Source: Toxorhynchites rutilus septentrionalis | Taxonomy: Eukaryota > Arthropoda > Insecta > Diptera > Culicidae | Direction: 5' to 3' | Assembly: GCF_029784135.1 (NCBI RefSeq) | Contig: NC_073746.1 | Location: 10,945,380-11,009,379 of the forward strand | DNA: 64,000 bases | Part shown: one piece after another, positions 10,781-20,949 of the stretch | Position numbering within the stretch: position 1 is the first letter of the stretch | Layout of the letters: each line of letters begins with the position of its first letter | Notes under the pieces: generated by a model | Told to the model about the DNA's origin: nothing | What the model saw: only the letters and a program-made list of their open reading frames with translations | The model's database searches: none | Made by a program: the position numbers and the translations under genes

Positions 10781-11904
10781 GTTTTTTTGTTGTTTATTTC
10801 TTCACCGAGTGCAATTTCGGAAGGAAAATGAACAGATGGAAAAGGAAAAAAAAACAAAAAATCAGGAAAAGCAAGATACGTATCTGTATATCGGAAACCG
10901 TGTCAAATAGTCAACAAAATCGAGGATTGAATTCCAAAACTTCCATTTATCACATTTTGTCACCTTCATACAATTAAAAAAAATCACTTGACCATAAATC
11001 AAACCCTATGTTAATCCAGTATGTCCCAGCATGTGAAATTTTATACGCAAATTTCAATTTCATATCAACGTCGAAATATTGAACTTCGGAGGTTAATATG
11101 TTTTCAAAAAGAGATATGAACATAACACCTTAAATCGATGTATTTATAAGATAATCTGTCTGTTTATGCTATTTTATCTGTATATTGAATGATGCAAACT
11201 AGTGACCAATCAAGACGAACAAGTAAGCATACTACTTCCATGATTTATCTTGAAAATGTGTTAAAACCTGTACATCTTGTGGCGAAACATTACGTAAATG
11301 TAAAATAGTAACATCTTTCGCAAAATCCGTCAATATTTGCAAACAACATGAAAAATGTTTGTTTAAGATAGTATAATAATAGTCTAGACAGTAATAATAG
11401 TAGTATAGGCATTCAAAAATATACTCTACAATGGATTTATCGATACTCCCATTATTTACCGAGTTGGAGCCATTTTAGTGATGCGGTATCTAACCTGGTA
11501 TAACCATAACAATGAACTTCAAACGCGTTTTTCTCGAAACTACACCCAAACTAGCGTTGGCAGAAAACATGCCATTTCCTGGTCTTGAGAGTCAAATGCG
11601 CAAATAATGAGCTATTTTGAAGCCTCAAAATGGTTTGTATGTATGCGAGCAGACATCTCTTTCTGTTTTCTTTTCTCTTTTCATTTGGGATTGTGCAAAA
11701 AAAAAATAACTTTGGGTGTAGGGTTTGCACAACATCGAAGATTTCCAACTCAGTTATACTGTTTTGATTCATGTTTCGAACACTTTGTTTTAAAAACTAA
11801 ATTTATTGAACATCAATGGTGTTTTGATACCTGTAAATATTGTTATACCGAAGGTTATAATTACTTTTCTGTGATCATGGTAGACATACAAGTGTGCTTT
11901 GTGC
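10781..11904. other. No recognisable gene
   Basis: AT-rich sequence with no supported coding region. Part of the right side (from about 11550) may be 5' untranslated sequence of the downstream retrotransposon, but I could not find its 5' boundary or a target duplication. The open frames 11607-11909 and 11910-12212 have no recognisable motifs. Confidence 0.4.
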
Positions 11905-12178
11905 TGTGATTGTTGAAAAAAAAATTACGTGTGCAATACTGTTGTGTGGAGCGAAAGAATATTTCGATCGCGTGCCCGTTGTGTATTTTTATCAGGCTAA
12001 GTAGAGGAACAGCTGGCACATCAGCTGATTCTTGTTTATTTAAATTTTTCTCGTTCGCCCCAGCGTGCTATTTTTCTCATATAGCAGCTGTGGCGGTATT
12101 GTATTTATTTCTCTTTTCTGTGTGGTGTTCGTTGTGTTGTGTAATAGCGTCCCGCTTTAATCTGTATTGGAATTGGCA

Positions 12179-13570
12179 ATGGAATGTTCTCTGTGTAAAT
12201 TGGGGATTGTAATAAGCGATTTGCCGGTTTGCTGTATCGGGAAGTGTAGCGGTGTGTTCCACTACCGCTGTACTTCTCTTACTAAAGCAACGGCAAAGCT
12301 TATCACGGAGAATGTAAATGTATTGTTCAAATGCAATGACTGTCTATCGGACCAGGGTTGTGGTGAGCAGAGCGATGTTATTTCGGATGTGCGTAAGATA
12401 GAAAAAGAGGTGATGAAATTATCTTCACTCTCTGACTCGCTTACGGGCATGCGAGATCAGATCGCTGCTCAGATAGACAGCGCGTTAAAGTGCGGTATGG
12501 AAGAATTGAGACAAGATGTAAATGGGTCTCTTGAAAAATTGATTTGTGAGAAATTGGAATCTATGACTAGTTCTATTTTAACAATTAACGCGCAAAATAG
12601 TTTAGCTGCAAAGAATGACTTGCTCATTGAAGCTGGTACAGTTCATTCTGAATCGCACCAGAATATTCCGAAACGTAAGAAACGAAAATTTCAAAATAAT
12701 GATGATGATAATGTACATCAAAATAAAATAAGTTTTGCGGATGTTGTTAAAAGTGCGAACACTTCTAACAACAATAAGATAATGGGTTATAGTAATAGTA
12801 CTAGTATCATGCAAAGTAATCGTAAGACTCATCCGGTTCTTGTAATCAAGCCTAAAGAGTCCAAACAAGCTTGCGAGGATACTCGGAAGCATTTGAAGAC
12901 AAAATTAGATCCAAGAACACACAAAATTAGTAATTTCAGAAATGGAAGAAATGGCTCCATCATTGTTGAGTGTGCAACTGGAGCTAATATAGACAATGTG
13001 AAAGATGACATCGAAAGCAATTTGGGTGAGAAGTATAGTGCTGTTGTTCCCATATCGGTGCTCAGATTAAAAATCGTGGGCATGAGCGATCAGCATTCCT
13101 CCGATGTTTTCATTGATTACCTCCGAAGTCAGAATGAACGCATCGAAATAAAAGATGTAAAGGTTTTAAATGTGTACGAAAATCCACGCTTCACCTACAA
13201 TAAGTTCACTGCTGTAATTGAAGTAGATGTTGACACATATAACTGTTTATTGAACGCGAAAAAAGTAAATGTGGGGTTCGATCGGTGCTCCGTAGTTCGT
13301 GCGATTAATGTATTAAGATGCTTCAAATGTGGAGAATTTGGACACAAGAGCACGGATTGCAAACAAAATTTTGAAACGTGCTCAAGGTGTAGTCAGAAAC
13401 ACAAGACATCTGAATGCAAGTCAACTGTGTTGAAATGTGTTAATTGTTTGAAAATGAATAAAGAACGGAAATTGAATTTGGACGTCAATCATGCCGCATT
13501 TAGCTCTGAATGTTTAGTATATCAGAGACTTTTTGATTTGAAAAAAAGCAGCTTGCATTTCAATGAATAG
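12179..13570 (+). CDS. LINE ORF1: PHD finger, coiled coil, RRM-like region, zinc knuckles
   Basis: An intact 463-codon frame. I chose ATG 12179 because the upstream in-frame TTG at 12167 is not a usual start and the PHD finger begins at residue 3. Residues 3-55 hold a C4HC3 PHD-like set (C3, C6, C18/C19, C23, H28, C31, C52, C55). Residues ~75-135 look helical and may form the coiled coil for multimerisation. Residues ~165-190 are basic and Asn/Asp rich (KRKKRKF, possible nuclear localisation). Residues ~220-375 resemble the RRM-like part of LINE ORF1 proteins. Three gag-like knuckles follow: C381-C384-H389-C394, C401-C404-H408-C413, and a longer third one (C420, C423, H437, C444). The likely role is RNA binding and RNP formation. 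It ends with TAG at 13568, in frame with ORF2. Confidence 0.88.
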   Translation: MECSLCKLGIVISDLPVCCIGKCSGVFHYRCTSLTKATAKLITENVNVLFKCNDCLSDQGCGEQSDVISDVRKIEKEVMKLSSLSDSLTGMRDQIAAQIDSALKCGMEELRQDVNGSLEKLICEKLESMTSSILTINAQNSLAAKNDLLIEAGTVHSESHQNIPKRKKRKFQNNDDDNVHQNKISFADVVKSANTSNNNKIMGYSNSTSIMQSNRKTHPVLVIKPKESKQACEDTRKHLKTKLDPRTHKISNFRNGRNGSIIVECATGANIDNVKDDIESNLGEKYSAVVPISVLRLKIVGMSDQHSSDVFIDYLRSQNERIEIKDVKVLNVYENPRFTYNKFTAVIEVDVDTYNCLLNAKKVNVGFDRCSVVRAINVLRCFKCGEFGHKSTDCKQNFETCSRCSQKHKTSECKSTVLKCVNCLKMNKERKLNLDVNHAAFSSECLVYQRLFDLKKSSLHFNE

Positions 13571-13576
13571 CAACCA
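13568..13576 (+). promoter_or_regulatory. Candidate stop-codon readthrough site between ORF1 and ORF2
   Basis: ORF1 ends with TAG followed by CAA CCA. This matches the plant-virus readthrough consensus UAG-CAR-YYA. The frame continues open after the TAG directly into the ORF2 endonuclease (NQYYILYLNIVGL from codon 13595), and there is no ATG between the TAG and that domain; the first in-frame ATG (about 13892) is well inside the endonuclease. Readthrough would give an ORF1-ORF2 fusion. The alternative is that the TAG, or the loss of an ORF2 ATG, is another lesion in a dead copy. Confidence 0.55.
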
Positions 13577-16384
13577 GGTTCCAGAAGAATTGTGAACCAA
13601 TATTATATTTTGTATTTGAATATTGTGGGACTGTCAACAAACTACGTAGCGTTACGTCAGATTGTTGAGGAAAAGCGTCCATTTCTAGTCCTTTTGTCTG
13701 AAACACACATTGTTGAAATAGAATCATTTGATCAGTATAGTATTCCGGGATATAATGTTGCTGCGTGTTTATCACAGTCTAGGCACACTGGCGGTGTTGC
13801 TATTTATGTCAGAGAATCAGTTCAATTCAATCTTCGCCTCAACGAAGTGTTTGATGGTAACTGGTTCTTGGGCATTACAGTTGAACATGGCATGAAGATG
13901 GGTAATTTTGGTGTTTTGTATCATAGTCCCAGCTCAAACGACTTGCGTTTTGTTGAAATTTTAGAAAACTGGCTTGAAATGTTCCTTGACTCTAGCAAAT
14001 TGAATATATTAGCTGGTGATTTCAATATTAATTGGCGTGATGACTACAATTCGAACCATTTGAAGCGTGTATCCGATTTCTTCAATTTGAAACAAACAGT
14101 ACATGAATTTACGCGCATTTCCAGGCACAGTAAAACTTTAATTGATCATGTTTATTCCAATTTTGATACTATTTACACAGTCACGGATACCAATTTGAAA
14201 ATAACCGATCATGAGACTTTAATTATCAATATTGTAGATAATCTCGTGGTAAATGAAGATGTTGTGAAATTAAAGTGCTGGAGGAAATATTCGAAGCATG
14301 CTGTTTCGAATCTCGTAGTGAGAAGCCTGGATTTTCCATTCGAGGTCGGTAATTTAGATGAATCATCAGCTGTTCTAACTAATACCTTGAAAGAGTGTAC
14401 AAATCGGCTTGTTACGCAAAAATTTGTTCTTATGAAAAACTCGAACAGCTGGTACAATTTGGATCTTTTACGCCTTAAACGTGAGAGAGACAGATGGTAC
14501 AAGAAATTTTGTAGAACAAATGATGGAAATCATTGGAATATGTACACAAACGCGCGCAATATATATTCACAGCCGATTAAGAAAACTCGTTGTGAATATA
14601 TTCAGAGGAAGATTGATCTGCATCAAAGCAACAGCAAGGAGTTATGGAAAATTTTGAAATCTTTATTAAAACCTAGTAATAGCAAACCGCGGTCCATAAC
14701 TTTTAATGGCACACTTGAACAGTCTGAACAGGCTATAGCATCTAAGTTTAACGATTATTTTGTCAATAGTGTCATTGTGTCATCAATCAGTCCATTGAAT
14801 TGGTTGATGAACCTGATGAAATAAAACAGCCGGTTAACAGTAGTTGTAGATTTGAAAGTTTTCACCCAATTACATTAAATGAACTTAGAACTATTTGCTT
14901 TTCTTTAGGAAAAACGGCTGGAGTGGATAATGTCAATGCTAGAGTTATTCAAGATGTCATCGATCACATCTTGCTGGACCTTATTAATAAATCTTTGCTA
15001 ACTGGGCATGTGCCTAAGGTGTGGAAGGAATCTTCAATAGTTCCAATTCAAAAGGTTGCTGGAACGATTAAAGCCGAAGAGTTTCGTCCCATCAATATGT
15101 TGCACACGCTAGAGAAAATATTAGAAGTAGTCGTTAAAGGCCAGCTGCTGTAATATTTAAATTGCAATGCTTTGCTAATACCAGAACAATCGGGATATCG
15201 GGAAGGTCATTCCTGTGAAACCGCATTGAACTTGGTATTAGCAAAATGGAAAGAGAAACTAGAGTGCAAAGAGAATATCATTGCTGTTTTTTTGGATCTA
15301 AAACGCGCTTTCGAAACAATTTCTAGGCCCTTGTTGTTGAACACGATTAAGCGCTTTGGATTTACGAGTACTGCATATAAATGGTTCGAAAGCTATTTAA
15401 ATGACAGAACTCTCAACGGACTATTTTTAATGATACAATTTCGAATCCCCTAGGGAATAATCTTGGAGTACCTCAGGGAAGTGTATTAGGGCCCCTTTTA
15501 TTTATTATGTATATCAATGACATGCGAAGAGTTTTACGATTTTGTGATATCAATCTTTTTGCAGATGATACTGTGTTATTCATTGCAGCTAATGATTTAG
15601 ATCAGGTCGTTTTACATTTGAATGGAGATTTACATTCTTTAAGTAGATGGTTGAAGTATAAGCAATTGAAATTGAACATAAGTAAAACTAAATATATGGT
15701 AATCTCGCGAAATCGTTTAAATGAAAACGTCTCCATCGTTATTGATAATGAGACTATTGATCGAGTTCGGGACATTAAATATCTTGGCGTGATTATTGAT
15801 GACAAACTCAAGTTCAACACTCACATTGACAATGTCATCAAGAAAATTGCCAAGAAGTATAGAATCTTATGTCGATTAAAAAAAACGATTTAACTATTTG
15901 CAGCAAAATACAGCTATACAAATCAATCATCTCTCCTCATTCAGACTTTTGCTCTTCCATTTTAATTTTAGCCAATGACACACAAATATCGAGATTACAG
16001 CGCTTGCAAAACAAAATAATGCGGTTGATACTAAAATGTAACAGATTCACTTCCTCATCTTTAATGTCGGACGCCCTGCAATGGTTATCCGTGAAGCAAA
16101 GAATTGTTTATTTAACTATGGTGTTCATTTTTAAAGTAATTAACGGTTTGCTGCCTCGATATTTGTGTGATCGAGTTGAAAGAGGAAGTGACTTTCATAG
16201 TTATAACACTAGAAACGCGAATGAAATAAGAACACCTAATTTCTTGTCATGTGCTTCACAAAATTCGTTGTACTTCAAAGGAATAAATGTGTTCAACTCG
16301 ATGCCAAGACATATTAAATGCGCAACAACACTTACAGAATTTAAGAGGCACTGTATTTCACATGTAGAAGCTGTGTTCTCTTAA
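13571..16384 (+). pseudogene. LINE ORF2: APE endonuclease and reverse transcriptase, disrupted
   Basis: Endonuclease: LNIVGL near the N terminus, LLSETH (catalytic Glu), YHSPSS, AGDFNIN, HSKTLIDHVYSN and KITDHETL, the usual APE set. Reverse transcriptase: EFRPINMLHTLEKI, IPEQSGYREGHSCETAL, motif A AVFLDLKRAFETI, motif B GVPQGSVLGPLLF, motif C NLFADDTVLF, then a C-terminal domain ending HVEAVFS. Breaks: a frameshift at about 14775-14800; TAA at 15151-15153 after KGQLL, probably replacing a sense codon since the frame continues with YLNCNALLIPEQSG; a frameshift at about 15410-15420; and a one-base slip in an 8-A run (15878-15885). All main catalytic motifs are still recognisable, so decay is moderate. 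No RNase H domain is evident. Confidence 0.88.
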
Positions 16385-16682
16385 CAGCTGAACGAGTTTT
16401 TGTTTATTTTTATGACGAAGATCTTTACTGACGAAGTTTTATACGAACGGATAATTTAATGTGGACAATTTTTTGCAGTTTGTTTTCAATATTTTCAATG
16501 AATCTGACGAATTTTTTTTTGAACGGATTATATTATGTAGATTATTTAATTTTTTTTTAAATCATCTTTTTTTAAATTTGTATTGATCTCTATTATGTCT
16601 GTCATGATCTTGGTGATGATGGACTATTTTTATTTTTATTTTGTCGTTCTTATAGTTGTATTCGGTTAAAAAAAAATAAAAG

Positions 16683-17984
16683 TAGTCTACAAAAGTTTGA
16701 GCGTCGCGCGCGAGACACAGATATAAAGGATATTAAATTGAAAGTTTTTTTTAAGTGCCGATCTAGGAATTTTTCGTAAAGGAAATTTTCTCGATTTCTC
16801 TGAATGAGGGTATTCACAGTCAATCTAAAACAAGGCTGGCGGTTGGACTTATGGTGGTGGTCCAGCAGACACTTGGCTGCAAGGGCCTCGTCGGGACCGT
16901 ATCGGCTCTGTGGCGGACAGGACTGAGTATTGGCTTTTTTGGACATTGCAATTTTTTGAACTTATATCTGTAAATAAAATCAGTTCGTTTTTCATGTTTG
17001 CTAAACTGATTTCAATGTTGAAAAAAAATAAATTATCTTTTAGATAACTCGTCTTGCTCAAACCTCTGTAGAGGAAGGAGGCGGGACCATCATCTTGTAT
17101 ATTAAGGGTATAGCCTAAATAATATAGGGGTATTCATCGTTCAATTTTTTAAAACATTGATGTTCAGTGAATTTAGTTGTTAAGATGAATTATTCGGAGT
17201 ATAAGTTTTGTCGCGTACTAAAAGGTATTGTTCTAAAAGTGTCATTATCAGTTTTCATTTTTATTGACATTTCAACAAAACTGTCAAATATTTAATCAGC
17301 TGAATTTCGAGTTTCGATTTTTTCTCATGAAAAAATCAGTCGCAACTAAAATTGGTCATATGTAGTTTTGGGTAGCTGCCTCCTCGTTCACAAAGTTTAA
17401 AAAAAATCGGAGAGTGCGGGGCATCACCCGCTTGATTTGGTGTGGAATTGTTCTATTGTTAAAAAATATAAGTTCCAAAGAAATCGCAAGCAAATGGCCC
17501 TCACTTTTGCCATGAATCAGCACATAAATAACGACCCTCGAACTGATACAAAGCACTACCTCATTTTGAGTGCTATTTTAGACATTAAACCTGTTCAAAG
17601 TGGTTTATAAACACATATAAACAAACAAAAACAAGTTCAAAGCTACATGTTGGTTTCAATAAACTAAAAGGTTACAATAAAACCGCATCGGTTTGAATGA
17701 AGCAAATTGATTTCCTGTTTTGGATTAGATCTCTATAGTAGAACAGGAATGTACGAAAATATAAACACACTCCAAAAGTGGTCGAGTAGCAATCATCTGT
17801 TGTTGATGGCCGGCTGTGTTTTGCCTTGTTGTTGCTCATTCACAAAAAACACCCTCAATGGACCACTTTACTTCGGCTTTCCTTTCAACAGTATTTATCT
17901 TGATCGCGTCGCAGCGTTTGGATCAATGATATCGACACAGATAATTTACAATTCTGTCTATTCCAACGAAGCTAAATTGATAAT
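16683..17984. other. No recognisable gene
   Basis: AT-rich sequence with a few GC-richer patches (for example 16820-16930 and 17050-17090). Small open frames have no recognisable domain. I could not match it to other repeats in the window. Confidence 0.35.
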
Positions 17985-17986
17985 TA

Positions 17987-18423
17987 CAGGTAAACTTCGA
18001 TATAACGTACATTTCACTTTCAAAATTGTACGTTGTATCGAATTGTACGTTATATCGAAGCATAATAAAGTACTCACAAACGTAGTCTATAATACAATAT
18101 TGTGTTGCTGTTTTAGTCAAGTTAATGAATAACTTCAATCAGAAGACGAAGCCAGCCTTTCTCATGATGTTTCCCTTCGTACTGTTGATTAAAGCTTGAT
18201 TCATTTAGAATCTGCAGTCACAAAACCAGCTGTATTTCGAGATTGATTGAAGGTACAAAACTTGTTTTAGCATCACAATACAGATAATTCATTGTTCTAT
18301 CAGAAAAAAATATTGAAAAAAAATTTCCTTTACACTTTGAAAAGGTGTACGTTATATCGAGGTAAAATGTACGTTATATCGAGTGACGTTATATCGAGGG
18401 TACGTTATATCGAAGTTTCCCTG
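17987..18423. mobile_element. TA-flanked MITE (pogo/Tc1-like ends), empty copy
   Basis: A 437-bp element flanked by TA (17985-17986 and 18424-18425). Its ends are inverted: CAGGTAAACTTCGATATAAC on the left, and the complement of CAGGGAAACTTCGATATAAC on the right, extending through ACGTAC. The motif GTACGTTATATCGA is repeated at both ends: three to four times near the right end and twice inverted on the left, a possible array of transposase-binding sites. It has no coding capacity. A second copy lies at 30715-31500. TA target and CAG start fit the pogo or Tc1/mariner group; the exact family is inferred. Confidence 0.85.
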
Positions 18424-18425
18424 TA

Positions 18426-20900
18426 CTTCGGACCCCGCCCTGAAATTAAAAAGTGGCATATTCGGTAGCCTTTGTCTCACACAAAAAAAAACATAAATAT
18501 CTGTCATGGTTAGCGGAACTGTCGGGAAAGCACTGATTGCCCCCCCCCCACTCGTCATCCACTCGGGCGTAGTTTTCCGTTGCGAAAGTCCTCAAAGTTT
18601 TGATGAAGCGAAGTTCATAACATTATGCACAGTGCAGCGCCGTCAAACCCACCCTCTCACTCCTCTCGTTCGCCGTCGACACCACAAATTCACTCTACAC
18701 TGCGCACATTCATCACGAAACAAAACGTATAAATAAAACTTGCTATAATTTATAAATAATTGCAACTGCGCTACCAATTCCAAGCCAACCCTACTAAACC
18801 TAGCCAGGAAAATGTGGGGCCTTCACTAGCCCGTCATTTATCGCCGTCGGAAAAAGGCAACGTGCATATTAGTGAAAATGGGTGAAAAGTATGGCGCACA
18901 ATTTGAGTGTGCCAACCGTTCGGTGGGCGCTTTGTTTTCGTGCACCAGGAGTGATGAATTAATGTACATTGCTGCGGACGACGAATAGTGTAGGCGCTGA
19001 ATTACACGAACGCCCTTCCTCCGCTCTGAGGGCTCGATAAAAATGGCTAGAAAAACTTCTCCCCCCGCCATTCAGGATTCAGCATGTCAGGATGTAACGG
19101 GTGGTAGTACAAAGTATCACGCATCGAGCCAAATGGCGCCGGCTCTAAGAGAAGGGTGCAGCAACGGAAAACGGACACAACGCGTTGTAAATTGATTTCC
19201 TCCGGAGCCAGGAACTAGGGAGGACCAAACCCCAAGCAAGGTGGTGAATCATATCGGGAAAATCAAATAAACTGCCAACAACGATTAGAGCGAACGAAAA
19301 TTGCACACAAGGCCTGCGAGAGGGGCCAATGTGTGGCGTCAACATCACTTGGTGGCCACGACATGTTTTTTTTTGTTTTTGTTCTCGGTGTTAGCTTTTG
19401 TCCCGACCAAACCGCCACCGATTAGACCGACCGATACAAAGGTTACATTTTATCACACGCGATGTCGTGTGATTGAACGCACTCGCCACTATGGCAGAAC
19501 GCATAACATGTTTAGCATAGGTGGTACAGGCCTCGTATGTTTGCGTATCTCCTGTGCACGCGAAATAATTAAACCGTTTCGTAATGGGCTAGGAAACAGT
19601 TTTGTTTCACAGCGGTAATAACAAGAGGCTTTTAGGGAACGAAAAAAAATCGGATAAACCTGTACTCGTTTTTACGTCGAATACACAAAAGTTATCTAAA
19701 ATGGTGCTCCCTTTCGTGACTAACGCCGTAATCCGGCTGCTGCCTACAATTAGTAAAAAAACCCTTTCAGAATTGATGAACAAATTGTTCACTTTGAATA
19801 ATTATGTAACAGATAAGGTGCGATAGAAATAGAACAGGACATTTTGCGTAAGGCCGAAAATGAATTAATAAAATAAAAGTTTCAATTTCTTTTTTTGTAA
19901 CCGTCAGTCCAAGTAATCAGCGCTTTCCTAACGAAAAGCTCAGTGTATCCTTCTTTTATAATCATATAATTCAAACGGGCGCAGCTTACATTGTAACATT
20001 TCTCTCTCCCACGATGTCCGTGGAACGAACACTGCATTAGCTTTTCGAGCGATTCACACGTGCATGTTTCTCAGTGAATAATAGAAGATGAGCTTTCTTC
20101 TTTCTCTTTGTTCACGGAGACTTCAAAGCTAGCGATTCATTCGTCTTCGATGGGCTTCGCCGCTATGTCAGTTACTCGTTATTGATAGCACGGATGGATA
20201 AGCACGCAAATCCGCAGAACAAATGTATAGGATAATGAGATTGTTTCCAATTTTTGTGTATTAAAACATTGTTGAGCTCAGGAATCGTAATGTGAAGCAA
20301 AACAAATCCTATGCAAATCATCAAAATCCGCTCGCAGCAAAAATAGTTACTAACCTTAAAACTATTTCACAAAGACGTCACGCATGAAATGATCTAATTT
20401 ATCTAAAAATAACTTTGGATTGTCTGTTATTTCGAATTATGTTGAAATAACAGACAATTTATCCACTTCCGTTTCACAATGTGCTCATTCATCCACAGTT
20501 TCTTAGACCAATAACATTTCGTTCAAACCTCGTATATTTATTCCTTTTCGATTAATTTTAGTCGCGTATTTTTTAAATTCTTCGTTGGGGTGTACAATTC
20601 AGGATTAAAGTGATCTAAAACAATGACTATTTTCCCATTACGACCATTTTTGGAAATTTGTTATTTTTGAACACGATTTCTTGAAGGACAATGAAAGGTA
20701 TTTTGGTCGACTGAAATGAATATTAGATGTTACTTCAAATGCCTACTTTCAGGCGAGAAGTTTAAAGAAGTTTTTTTGTTTGTTCTTTTATTATGCTTGC
20801 AAGGCGTCTAAGCTCAAGAGATCCCAGTCATAATACTTTTAGAAAGTTGATACTTTTTAACATGAAAAATCAAAATCTCAGGTATACAAATTTGCTTCAG
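18426..20900. other. Mostly unique noncoding sequence; hairpin at 20419-20458
   Basis: A GC-richer part (about 18430-19600) has no copy elsewhere in the window and no recognisable protein domain in any frame. From 19850 on it becomes AT-rich. A perfect 15-bp stem (20419-20433 with 20444-20458, 10-nt loop) is present. I see no promoter or exon that I can defend. Confidence 0.4.
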
Positions 20901-20949
20901 AAGTAGACATTTTTGTTTACTAAAACTTTTCGGGGTGTGGTAAAACAAA

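Larger units (their letters stand above)
11905..16682 (+). mobile_element. Non-LTR retrotransposon (CR1/L2-group LINE), ORF2 broken
   Basis: An ordered LINE: a GC-richer leader, ORF1 (12179-13570) with a PHD finger and zinc knuckles, ORF2 with APE-type endonuclease and reverse transcriptase (13571-16384), about 290 bp of AT-rich 3' sequence, and an A-rich end at about 16668-16682. No LTRs are present. The C-terminal RT extension (LPRYLCDRVERG, HSYNTRNA, NSMPRHIK, EFKRH) is typical of the CR1/L2/Daphne/Crack group; I cannot fix the clade without a tree. The 5' end is a guess and no target duplication was found. ORF2 has one in-frame stop and three frameshifts, so this copy is dead. Confidence 0.85.

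Noticed and set aside
11607..12212. Two head-to-tail 100-codon frames upstream of ORF1
   Set aside because: No recognisable motif, cysteine- and phenylalanine-rich by composition, and probably LINE leader or flank.
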